A DNA stretch of 6,122 nucleotides from Spirochaetaceae bacterium (GTDB lineage Bacteria; Spirochaetota; Spirochaetia; Treponematales; Breznakiellaceae). Below are positions 1 to 5,989 of the stretch, in pieces. Positions within the stretch are counted from its first letter, which is position 1; every line of letters begins with the position of its first letter. The stretch lies in the NCBI GenBank assembly GCA_031269165.1, contig JAISZQ010000370.1, positions 1 through 6,122 on the forward strand. Reading direction: 5' to 3'. The notes under the pieces are model-generated. The model did no database searches. It was not told where the DNA came from and saw nothing but the letters and a program-made list of their open reading frames with translations. A program made the translations under genes and the position numbers.

Positions 1-558
1 CTCTACCAGAGCGGCTACCTTACCATAAAGAACTATGACCGCGAGTTGCAGGAATACACTCTGGGCTTTCCCAACGGCGAGGTGGAATACGGCTTCCTGA
101 ACGAGCTGTACAAAGTTTACAGCCCCTGGGTAGCCAACAGTAGGCAGGGCTTGTACATAGCGAACTTTATCAAAGACCTGGACGCCCGCGACATGGAATC
201 CCTGATGACGCGCTTCCGTGCGCTGTTTTCGGGCATACCGTATCCGCTGACGGAGCAGAGCGAATACCACTACCAGACATTGCTGTACCTGGTCTTTAGC
301 CTGATGGGGGAATTCGCGCGGTCCGAAGTGGCGTCCTCGGCGGGGCGCAGCGACATGGTGGTGGTAAGGAAGGACACGGTCTACGTGTTCGAGTTTAAGC
401 TGTCGGGGAAGGGGACGGCGGAGGAGGCACTCGCCCAGATAGACGGCAAGGGGTATCTGTTGCCCTACAGCGCGGAGGGGAAGAGGCTCGTAAAGGTGGG
501 CGTGGAGTTTGACCGGGAAAAGCGCACCATAGGGAAGTGGGTGGAGAAGATAGATTGA
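1..558 (+). CDS. AAA-ATPase-like / PD-(D/E)XK nuclease family protein, 3' part only
   Basis: The reading frame is open from base 1 and ends at TGA 556-558, so the window holds the last 185 codons and the start lies upstream. The first visible residues, LYQSGYLTIKNYD, resemble the junction where the AAA-ATPase-like domain (PF09820) passes into the PDDEXK_9 nuclease-like domain (PF08011). Full proteins of this family are usually a little over 500 residues, so roughly the C-terminal third is seen. The PD-(D/E)XK core is intact: GRSD with Asp at bases 352-354, then a beta strand VYVFEFKL with Glu at 391-393 and Lys at 397-399, then a helix containing AQID. Proteins of this type are abundant, often multicopy, and largely uncharacterised; a DNA-related or defence role is only inferred. 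An internal TTG at 46 should not be taken as the start, because the homologous frame continues upstream of it. Confidence 0.85.
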   Translation, partial: LYQSGYLTIKNYDRELQEYTLGFPNGEVEYGFLNELYKVYSPWVANSRQGLYIANFIKDLDARDMESLMTRFRALFSGIPYPLTEQSEYHYQTLLYLVFSLMGEFARSEVASSAGRSDMVVVRKDTVYVFEFKLSGKGTAEEALAQIDGKGYLLPYSAEGKRLVKVGVEFDREKRTIGKWVEKID

Positions 559-636
559 TGGCTACCCGGGGCAGCGTCATTTATTTTCTTAACCAGCAAC
601 GGTTGCGAAACCGGCATAATTCTGAAGAATATTAAC

Positions 637-659
637 CCAATGGGCCAAAGGCCCGTTGG
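637..659 (+). terminator. 10-bp stem-loop, possible terminator or attenuator arm
   Basis: Bases 637-646 pair with 650-659 around an AAA loop; the core is GGGCC-AAA-GGCCC. A bulged C at 636 lets two further A-T pairs extend it to 634-661. It lies about 80 bases after the stop of the upstream gene and is followed by TTCATTTTC, a poor but T-rich tail. It could end the upstream transcript. The right arm AAGGCCC (648-654) can instead pair with GGGCCTT (681-687), so two mutually exclusive folds are possible. The stem is seen directly; the terminator role is inferred. Confidence 0.4.
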
Positions 660-761
660 TTCATTTTCAATTCCCCGAAGGGGCCTTACCGTGCCTTCGA
701 CAGCCGGGGGAGAATAGAACACACGGAGGGACGGGTACCCTCGTCGTTATGGAGGCTGTGT

Positions 762-818
762 ATGAAAAACGCGTCCCTTACCGCACGGGGTATGCGGCCT
801 TGTGCCAACTCCCTTTAG
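762..818 (+). CDS. Possible 18-residue leader peptide
   Basis: ATG at 762 follows GGAGG (751-755) with a 6-base spacer, the best ribosome binding site in this intergenic region. The frame reads MKNASLTARGMRPCANSL and stops at TAG 816-818, 29 bases before the DUF3791 start. The hairpin at 781-797 lies inside the ORF, so ribosome movement could affect its folding. There is no run of a single amino acid of the kind seen in classic attenuation leaders. The peptide is too short to judge from sequence and may not be translated. Confidence 0.3.
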   Translation: MKNASLTARGMRPCANSL

Positions 819-847
819 CGGGTTATAATTCCGGGAGAAATCATACT

Positions 848-1066
848 ATGGAAACCGTAAAACAGGTGCTTTACTATACCATGTGCGTCTCTCTTTTCGC
901 CAAACTCAAGAAAGTCAGCCCAAAAGACGCTTTCAATTATCTCAACACATACAAAGGCATCGATTTCCTTGTTGAATGTTACGATGCCGAACATACGTTC
1001 TCGCTGGACGACGCCGTGGATGACCTGACCGCCGTCTGCAAGAATAACGGGGGGACTATTGAGTGA
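848..1066 (+). CDS. DUF3791 family protein, putative antitoxin
   Basis: The ATG at 848 is preceded by GGGAGAA (833-839) at an 8-base spacing; the frame is open further upstream, but that part looks non-coding. The product has 72 residues and is probably a small helical cytoplasmic protein. It resembles the DUF3791 family: METVKQVLYYTMCV at the N-terminus, then KKVSPKDAFNYLNTYKGIDFL, then an acidic tail with SLDDAVDDLT. DUF3791 genes are typically found directly before DUF3990 genes, as here. The order (small protein first, 4-base overlap with the next gene) is typical of toxin-antitoxin operons, hence the antitoxin guess; no biochemical role is established that I know of. The gene is visibly richer in A/T than the collar gene, which suggests different ancestry. 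Confidence 0.75.
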   Translation: METVKQVLYYTMCVSLFAKLKKVSPKDAFNYLNTYKGIDFLVECYDAEHTFSLDDAVDDLTAVCKNNGGTIE

Positions 1067-1437
1067 AACTGTTCCACGGCTCCAATAGGGAGATTTCCGG
1101 TATTCATTGGGGAAAATGCAGGCCTTTCAAAGATTTTGGAAAAGGCTTTTATACAACACCGTTTCAAAACCAGGCATGGGCGATGGCAAGACGGACCGTA
1201 AAAATTTGCGGAAACGGAACTCCTTGGGTAACGGAGTTTTTCTTTGATGAAAATATTCTAAAAGACGACAAGGATGGCGCGTTAAACGTCAGAAAGTTTG
1301 ACAAACCCGGTAATGAATGGGCACTTTTTGTTACCGACAACCGGAATCGGAAATTGCATGATTACCAAAGCCCTGAATGTAATGGAGACGGCAAATACGA
1401 CATTGTTACCGGTCCTGTCGCGAATATGGAACTATAG
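1063..1437 (+). CDS. DUF3990 family protein, putative toxin, probably C-terminally truncated
   Basis: The gene starts with GTG at 1063, overlapping the DUF3791 stop by 4 bases (GTGA). GGGGGGA (1049-1055) serves as a ribosome binding site 7 bases upstream. The 124-residue product shows DUF3990 hallmarks: LFHGSN (3-8), DFGKGFYTT (24-32), a following helix QNQAWAMARRT, VRKFDKPGNEWALFV (76-90) and YDIVTGPVAN (112-121). The spaced His, Gly-Phe-Tyr and Glu positions recall ADP-ribosyltransferase-like folds, but that is inference. Family members as I remember them continue about 30-40 residues beyond PVAN, through a helical tail. Here a TAG at 1435-1437 ends the frame three codons later and repeat-rich DNA follows at once. 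The protein may therefore be a disabled toxin or a shortened but working form. Confidence 0.72.
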   Translation: MKLFHGSNREISGIHWGKCRPFKDFGKGFYTTPFQNQAWAMARRTVKICGNGTPWVTEFFFDENILKDDKDGALNVRKFDKPGNEWALFVTDNRNRKLHDYQSPECNGDGKYDIVTGPVANMEL

Positions 1438-1475
1438 GGGACGCACGGGCGCCATACTCTTTCATTTACCATACG

Positions 1476-1511
1476 CTCGCCTAGCGCGGAACCCCGCGCC
1501 CGCTTAGCGAG
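1476..1511. repeat. Palindrome at the left edge of the repeat array
   Basis: The outer arms CTCGC (1476-1480) and GCGAG (1507-1511) pair. Within them GCGCGG (1484-1489) and CCGCGC (1494-1499) pair around AACC. The right edge runs directly into GGGACCCCGCT, which is the second half of a 23-bp repeat unit, so the palindrome abuts the tandem array with no spacer. It may be a REP-like element or the degenerate first unit of the array. Confidence 0.55.
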
Positions 1512-1764
1512 GGACCCCGCTCAGGCCAGCATCGGGACCCCGATCAGGCCTATATCGGTACCCCGATCAGGCCAGCATCGGGACCCCGCTCAGGCTTATA
1601 TCGGTACCCCGATCAGGCCAGCATCGGGGTCCCGATCAGGCCAGCATCGGGACTCCGCTCAGGCCAGCATCGGGACCCCGATCAGGCCTATATCGGTACC
1701 CCGATCAGGCCAGCATCGGGACCCCGCTCAGGCTTATATCGGAACCCCGATCAGGCTTGTATCG
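1512..1764. repeat. Eleven tandem copies of a 23-bp repeat with higher-order structure
   Basis: Eleven uninterrupted 23-base units were counted by hand. Read from CAGG (first copy at 1522), there are two main unit types. Type A is CAGGCCAGCATCGGG followed by ACCCCG and AT or CT. Type B is CAGGC, then C or T, then TATATCGGT followed by ACCCCGAT. Each junction forms a near-palindrome such as ATCGGGACCCCGAT; one unit has ATCGGGGTCCCGAT, which keeps the pairing. Bases 1512-1603 and 1650-1741 (four units each) differ at one position only, so a block of about 138 bases (six units) was duplicated. CGCTC replaces CGATC in every third unit (1, 4, 7, 10). Unlike CRISPR there are no unique spacers. I see no reading frame that explains the array. 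It fills the gap between two genes that converge, so it may end or stabilise transcripts. Confidence 0.95.
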
Positions 1765-1768
1765 GGAG

Positions 1769-1826
1769 CGTCATTGCGAGCAAGCCGCTCGTTAGAGCGA
1801 GCGGCACATTGCGAGCGAAGCAATCC
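1769..1826. repeat. REP-like dispersed palindromic element
   Basis: The element has two direct copies of CATTGCGAGC (1772-1781 and 1807-1816). Between them is an 8-bp hairpin GCCGCTCG/CGAGCGGC (1784-1791 with 1798-1805) with a 6-base loop. The second copy continues as ATTGCGAGCGAAGCAATCC, whose ends ATTGC and GCAAT also pair (1808-1812 with 1820-1824). The motif TCATTGCGAGC...GAAGCAATCC is familiar as a dispersed intergenic repeat in many unrelated bacteria. It sits downstream of both flanking genes, where the hairpin could act as a bidirectional transcript end. It follows the last, degenerate unit of the 23-bp array by only a few bases. Confidence 0.75.
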
Positions 1827-1951
1827 AGTGGGTGCGGCTCTCCCCCATCGGCAACCGCTCCCTAAACAAAACCCGCCGCCCATAGCCGATGTGCGTCCGG
1901 CGTATTGACCAGTTATCCTATAAAACAAAACCTTACCGATAGAACGCAACA
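1827..1951. other. Intergenic stretch after the collar gene, nothing recognised
   Basis: These 125 bases lie between the REP-like element and the stop of the minus-strand collar gene. I see no gene, no clear terminator with a U-tract on either strand and no repeat copy. The open minus-strand frame across it reads mainly repeat sequence and is not credible as a protein. Confidence 0.5.
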
Positions 1952-4900
1952 TTACTGGCTGGCGCTAAGATAGTCCCACGGGGAAGATTCCAGCATATCG
2001 CGGTCGATGTCGATGAAGATTTCGGGCTTGGCGGCAGGGACGGGGTAGAGCGTGTTGGCCGTGTTGAGGTAGGGGAGGCTCACGGTGGGAATCGAAAGGT
2101 CGGCGAGGCCGGGGCGGACAAAGGTTTCCCGGTCGCGGGAGACGTTGTCCCAGATGCGGGAGGCTTCGCTGTAGAGGGCGAGGGCGCGTGTCCGGTAGCG
2201 GTTGCTGCCGTCCCGTTCGGCGAGCGTCTGGTAGACTGCGCCGAGGTTGTTCTGCGCGATCATGAGCCGTTCGACGAGGTCGCGGTGTTCGGCGTCGTCG
2301 TCCATGCGGAGATCGGTGATACTCAGACGGCCGGCTTGCAACATCGACACGAGTTTGGAGAAGTAGGATTCGGCAGCGGAGAAGTTACCCCGGAGGAAGG
2401 ACGTGTTGCCCAGCGCATGAAGGACGCGGCGGTTGGGGGGCGTTTCGGTCGAGACTTGGAAAAAGCGCTCTTCGGCCCGCCGGAAGTCGGAGAGGTGGTA
2501 ATAGGACGCGCCCAAGCGGTACTGCATTTCCGTGGTGCTGTAGCCGGATTCCTCGGCGCGAAGGTAGCAGGTGATCGCTTCCTGCCAGTTGCCCGGTAGC
2601 GAAGTTCCTGAGAACTTGGTAAAGTAGGCAAGGTCGCCTAAGTCGGCGTAGATGCTGCCGAAGCGGGAGGAAGGCCGGAAGATGCGGCGTTCAACGGCGT
2701 CTTCGTAGAGGTTGGCCGCCTTCACGAGGCGTTCTTCGGCGGCAAAAAACTCCCGGCGGTCGCGGATGAGGTGGGAAAGACGTTGCTCTGAGTCAATCCG
2801 CGCCCGGATACGCCGCGCGCTCTCCTCGCGGGCCCCGTCAAAGAGGCGGCTCGCGTTGTCCAGATACTGTTGTTCCCGGTTCCGTTCGCCCAACATCGCG
2901 TAATACCGGGCGAGGTGGTAGTGGGTCTCAGGGAGAACCGGGTCCGCTTCGGCGGAACGGAGCAGAATGTCCCGCACCCCCTCGATCTTCTCTATGTTGG
3001 CGTCGCGGACAAAGCGGGTCTCCTCAGTCTGCTTGTCCAGAAGATACGCGCCAAGTTCAGTGAGGGTCGCGGGCCGTACGGGGAGTTTCTTTTGCGACAT
3101 GAAGTATTCCTGCAAGGGCAGGACCTCGGACAGGTCGTCGGCGCGAATGAAGTAGATAAGCAGCCGCTCAAGCACCGGATTATTCCACCCGTAAAGCTGA
3201 AGATGACGGGCGTAGTTCTGCCGCGCCACTTCGTATTTGCCGCCGTCCCGGTTCTTCTCGCCCTCGTCGGAGAATTCCACGTTTGAGTCGCCCCACGCCA
3301 TGTTCACATCGCCCAGGGCAAGCAACCCTTCGGAGTCGTCCGGGTTCCAATCAAGGATGTGGGTGCGAATGATGCGGTCGGCCTTTTCATAGTCGCGGAG
3401 GTACTCGGTCTCCATCCGGGCATAGTCGAGAACGCCTTGCTCCTCCGGGACGCCTCTCTTGTTCCGCAACGCATTCCGCATTGCGGTGTAGGCGATGAGT
3501 TGCTCGTATTTCTCCTCGGCGTAGAAGTACTGGCGCGCATCACGAAACGCCTCGGCATAGGTGTAAAACCACTTTTTGACCGGTTTCCACCGCCACGCCT
3601 CGTTAAAGCGTTCGCTGGCCCGTTCATACTCGCCCGCCGCGATACGCTCGATGCCGATCTTGTAGAGACTGTCCGCTTTCAACGGCTTGTAGACAAAGTT
3701 CCAGCCCAGATAAACCGTTCCGGCAATGGCCCCCGCGATAAACAAGAAAAGGCCAAGCAGGGGAAGAAACTTCTTGACAAAGATATAGCCGAAACGTGCC
3801 TGTTCCGCTTCAAGTTCCGCGCCGGTCCGCTTCTGATAGCCGCGTGGGATAACGATATGCTTATCCAGTATCTTACCGGCCAGCTTCGCGGCATCGCGGG
3901 CGGCTCCTCCCCGCACCAAGAGTTTGACCAACTGCGACACCTGCGCCGAGGGGGTCGCCGCCTGGGCGATCGCTTCCTCGCACGCCACCCGGAGGTTGAG
4001 CGGGTAATCCTGCAACGTCTCTTCAAGCTGGGCGAACTCTTCCTCGGTGAGATTGATATCCCCGGTATCTTTTCCGGGCTCGGCTTGGGCGGCCGGTTCG
4101 GCAGCGGACGCGCCCTCAGCGGATACGTCAATACCGGGAAGAGCAAACTCGTCAAGATCGGGAAATTCGGATGAGGCGGTCTTGTCCGGCGTGGCGGCAT
4201 CGCTCCCGGCAAGATCAAACTTGTCAAAGGAGACGAGGGATGACGCGAAAGGCTCATCCACAACAGCCAACTCTTCCTCAATCGAAGGCAAGTCTTCAAG
4301 CGCATCCGCGCCAAGTCCCGTGAGCCCTTCCTGCTGTTCTTGAACCGCCGACCCGTCCGGGATGTCTGGGGCGGAAACGTCCTCCTCCGGTTCCAGTTCT
4401 TCCAGCTCTTCCAGATCTTCCCTGTCCGCCGGAGAAAGCGTCTCCACCGTCTCCGCGTCAATCGTGTCCGGCACGCTCTTTTCAATATCCGGCGCGGCGT
4501 TTTCAGCGTCCGATGCGGTATCTTCGAGCAGATTATCAAAATTATCCAGATCAGGATATTCAGGCGCGGGGGCAGTGTCTTCGTATTCGTTGGACTCGGC
4601 GGGCTCTTCTCTAGGCTCATTGGAATCGTTGAATTCTTGAGGAAGCGCGTCGTCAATCGAAAGCGGCGCAAGGTCTTCGTCGGTGGGCCGCGCGAAGTCA
4701 CCGAAATCAAAGTCCGGCATAATCCCCGCGCCCTCGTCATCGGCCGGCAGATCCAACTCGCTACCGCCGAGGTTGTCCGGTTCGGGGGTATCGAGGTCAT
4801 CCTGTTCAGCCAACGGCTCAGGCGGCGCTTCCTTGTCTGGCGCAATGTCTTTTGGCGGTTCTTTTGTTACCGGCGCGGGAACGTCCTCGTCAAGGAGACC

Positions 4901-5053
4901 GGCCAAATCGTTGTCGAGAGGAAGCGGTTCCGGCTCGCGGTCTGGAAGCGCGGGCACATCCGGTTCTTCTCCCCGTTCCGCGAGTACCCGTGCCTCACCG
5001 CCGACCGAGAGAAAACGATCGGCGAAAGCGTCTAAGTTTTGTAACGAAGGCAT
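1952..5053 (-). CDS. flcA: Periplasmic flagellar collar TPR protein, FlcA-like
   Basis: The product has 1033 residues, from ATG at 5053 to TAA at 1954-1952. Residues 1-330 are low complexity, rich in Asp, Glu and Pro, and probably disordered and cytoplasmic. Residues 332-425 form a more ordered, conserved-looking segment (INLTEEEFAQLEETLQDYP through GYQKRTGAELEAE). One transmembrane helix spans about 429-451, preceded by VKK, which fits an N-inside orientation. The rest is helical TPR-type sequence. The clearest repeats are near 461-491, 497-527, 709-741, 822-872, 875-905 and 930-969. The protein ends with a short tail, EIFIDIDRDMLESSPWDYL. This layout matches FlcA, the spirochete inner-membrane protein that helps build the collar around the periplasmic flagellar motor and recruit the stators; Borrelia BB0326 is the type protein as I recall it. 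The ribosome binding site is weak. The assignment rests on layout and remembered resemblance, so it is likely but not certain. Confidence 0.75.
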   Translation of the reverse strand: MPSLQNLDAFADRFLSVGGEARVLAERGEEPDVPALPDREPEPLPLDNDLAGLLDEDVPAPVTKEPPKDIAPDKEAPPEPLAEQDDLDTPEPDNLGGSELDLPADDEGAGIMPDFDFGDFARPTDEDLAPLSIDDALPQEFNDSNEPREEPAESNEYEDTAPAPEYPDLDNFDNLLEDTASDAENAAPDIEKSVPDTIDAETVETLSPADREDLEELEELEPEEDVSAPDIPDGSAVQEQQEGLTGLGADALEDLPSIEEELAVVDEPFASSLVSFDKFDLAGSDAATPDKTASSEFPDLDEFALPGIDVSAEGASAAEPAAQAEPGKDTGDINLTEEEFAQLEETLQDYPLNLRVACEEAIAQAATPSAQVSQLVKLLVRGGAARDAAKLAGKILDKHIVIPRGYQKRTGAELEAEQARFGYIFVKKFLPLLGLFLFIAGAIAGTVYLGWNFVYKPLKADSLYKIGIERIAAGEYERASERFNEAWRWKPVKKWFYTYAEAFRDARQYFYAEEKYEQLIAYTAMRNALRNKRGVPEEQGVLDYARMETEYLRDYEKADRIIRTHILDWNPDDSEGLLALGDVNMAWGDSNVEFSDEGEKNRDGGKYEVARQNYARHLQLYGWNNPVLERLLIYFIRADDLSEVLPLQEYFMSQKKLPVRPATLTELGAYLLDKQTEETRFVRDANIEKIEGVRDILLRSAEADPVLPETHYHLARYYAMLGERNREQQYLDNASRLFDGAREESARRIRARIDSEQRLSHLIRDRREFFAAEERLVKAANLYEDAVERRIFRPSSRFGSIYADLGDLAYFTKFSGTSLPGNWQEAITCYLRAEESGYSTTEMQYRLGASYYHLSDFRRAEERFFQVSTETPPNRRVLHALGNTSFLRGNFSAAESYFSKLVSMLQAGRLSITDLRMDDDAEHRDLVERLMIAQNNLGAVYQTLAERDGSNRYRTRALALYSEASRIWDNVSRDRETFVRPGLADLSIPTVSLPYLNTANTLYPVPAAKPEIFIDIDRDMLESSPWDYLSASQ

Positions 5054-5092
5054 GGTCTAACTATCCGCCCCCGCTCTACCGATATTGAAACT
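5054..5092. promoter_or_regulatory. 39-base divergent intergenic gap
   Basis: Only 39 bases separate the ATG of the minus-strand collar gene from the ATG of the plus-strand exported protein. Neither start has a strong Shine-Dalgarno sequence. There is no convincing -35/-10 pair inside the gap, so at least one promoter probably lies within the coding sequence of the opposite gene. Promoter overlap would couple expression of the two genes; this is inferred from spacing only. Confidence 0.4.
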
Positions 5093-5878
5093 ATGAAACA
5101 TAAACTGTTCGGAACCCTGATGCTCCTTCTTATTATTATCGGCAAAGGAGAGGCGCAGAACAGAGCCCGTGCGGAGTATAGCGACGAGCTTTCCGAGTAT
5201 CTTTTGACCCTTACCCGGCCCGCCGCGCCGGTTGTGCTCGACGGACAGGTGCTTTTTACCCTGCCGTCCACCTACCGCCGCGCCGGAGTGGCCTTTGCCC
5301 ACGAAAACTGGACAGAGATTCATTGGTTTCGCAAACTCGAACTCCCTATTGATGATGTCGCCCCTTATGTCGAAAAAAGCAAAGTTCCTCGTCAATTCTA
5401 CCACGATTCCGGAATTATGTTTACTGTTTACACGCCGCCCCCCGGCACCGCGTTTCTGGAATACCGCCTGATTGCCGACGGCCTCTGGATAGCCGACCCC
5501 TTAAACAGTGAAAGCCGCCTCGACACATCGTCCGGCGTGAAGAATTCGCTTGTCTATCTCGATCGTGGTCCAAATTCCGCCTTTGTGGAAGAGGCAAGAA
5601 AAACAAAAGAAGCGGCGAACGACGGGCGGGTACGGTTCCGCTACGACGCCGAACCCGGATCCGCCGTGTACCTCACCGGCAGTTTCAACAACTGGGACCC
5701 GTTCATGTACGAGATGCGCGAAGAGGCGCCGGGCGCGTATACCCTCGCGCTGGGCCTTCCCCCCGGAACCTATCAGTATGTTTTTTTCGACCGGGGCCTC
5801 TTTTACCCCGACCTTTCCAACCCGGAAAGAATCCACCTCCTCGACGGAAGAATCGCGTCCGTTTTGGCGGTGGAATAA
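5093..5878 (+). CDS. Exported protein with two CBM48/AMPK-type glycogen-binding-like modules
   Basis: The product has 261 residues. The N-terminus is a classic Sec signal peptide: MKHK, hydrophobic core LFGTLMLLLIIIG, and likely cleavage after GEA (residue 21). There is no lipobox Cys, so the mature protein should be periplasmic or secreted. Residues about 46-156 form a first, diverged early-set module with FLEYRLIADGLWIADPLNSE (121-140). Residues 179-261 form a clearer module: VYLTGSFNNWDPFMYEM (192-208), then LPPGTYQYVFFDRGLFYPDLSNP (222-244). This is the pattern of isoamylase early-set/AMPK carbohydrate-binding domains. Trp201 is present, but the second binding-face Trp is Phe237 in this module, while the first module keeps Trp132. 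No catalytic domain follows. Starch or glycogen-like glycan binding is inferred; the fold may instead serve as a structural or protein-binding module. The start is supported by the signal peptide, although no strong ribosome binding site precedes it. Confidence 0.8.
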   Translation: MKHKLFGTLMLLLIIIGKGEAQNRARAEYSDELSEYLLTLTRPAAPVVLDGQVLFTLPSTYRRAGVAFAHENWTEIHWFRKLELPIDDVAPYVEKSKVPRQFYHDSGIMFTVYTPPPGTAFLEYRLIADGLWIADPLNSESRLDTSSGVKNSLVYLDRGPNSAFVEEARKTKEAANDGRVRFRYDAEPGSAVYLTGSFNNWDPFMYEMREEAPGAYTLALGLPPGTYQYVFFDRGLFYPDLSNPERIHLLDGRIASVLAVE

Positions 5879-5910
5879 ACGGCATGGTCAACACATTACG
5901 AATAGCCACA

Positions 5911-5977
5911 GATTGCGTCCCGTGGCGGCAGATTTTCACCGATGAGTGTAATCTGGATCGTCGTATAGGGCGCAATC
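5911..5977. terminator. Nested stem-loop after the CBM48-like gene
   Basis: GATTGCGTCC (5911-5920) pairs with GGGCGCAATC (5968-5977) with one G-T wobble. Inside it CAGATT (5929-5934) pairs with AATCTG (5950-5955), and CAC (5937-5939) with GTG (5946-5948). A T-rich run (CATTTTTCTATTTC) begins a few bases after the outer stem. It lies 33 bases past the stop, so a transcript-ending role is plausible. The CCACAGATT...CAGATTTTCAC wording also recalls a dispersed intergenic repeat seen in other bacteria. Confidence 0.4.
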
Positions 5978-5989
5978 CGCAGGTCATTT

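Larger units (their letters stand above)
634..840 (+). promoter_or_regulatory. Structured leader region upstream of the DUF3791/DUF3990 operon
   Basis: This stretch has no conserved-looking gene but many local stems. There is the 10-bp stem at 637-659 and CCCC-GAA-GGGG at 673-683. CGAAGG (676-681) can also pair with CCTTCG (694-699). A hairpin at 723-744 has stem GAGGG/CCCTC, one bulged G and loop ACGGGTA. A hairpin at 781-797 has stem CCGCA/TGCGG and loop CGGGGTA. The last two have the same loop size and nearly the same loop sequence. A short ORF with a strong ribosome binding site lies within it. Together this resembles a structured 5' leader or a small RNA. It matches no riboswitch class I can name, and it could also be a relic of a mobile element. 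Confidence 0.35.

Noticed and set aside
800..829. Promoter with TTGTGC and a perfect TATAAT (824-829) before DUF3791
   Set aside because: The -10 match is perfect, but transcription would begin near 836, inside the ribosome binding site (833-839), leaving almost no leader. It may be a chance match.
656..847. DUF3791 starting upstream at TTG 656
   Set aside because: The extra residues look like translated non-coding structure, and ATG 848 has a good ribosome binding site and matches the expected family N-terminus.
1512..1764. CRISPR array
   Set aside because: The 23-base units are directly contiguous with no unique spacers, and no cas gene is in the window.
1734..1952. 72-codon minus-strand frame after the collar gene
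   Set aside because: Its C-terminal half is only a translation of the REP-like element and the 23-bp repeats, and it has no credible start or domain.
3679..4845. 388-codon minus-strand frame within the collar gene
   Set aside because: It is the alternative frame of the acidic domain; Arg/Ser/Pro-rich output is the expected shadow of GAC/GAA/CCG codons.
3359..5060. Long plus-strand open frames opposite the collar gene, up to 271 and 231 codons
   Set aside because: They are antisense shadows of a GC-rich, acidic and helical coding sequence; their translations are low complexity (Arg- or Ser-rich) with no recognisable domain.
5550..5945. 131-codon plus-strand frame overlapping the CBM48-like gene
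   Set aside because: It is an out-of-frame shadow of a gene that has a signal peptide and recognisable domains in the other frame.
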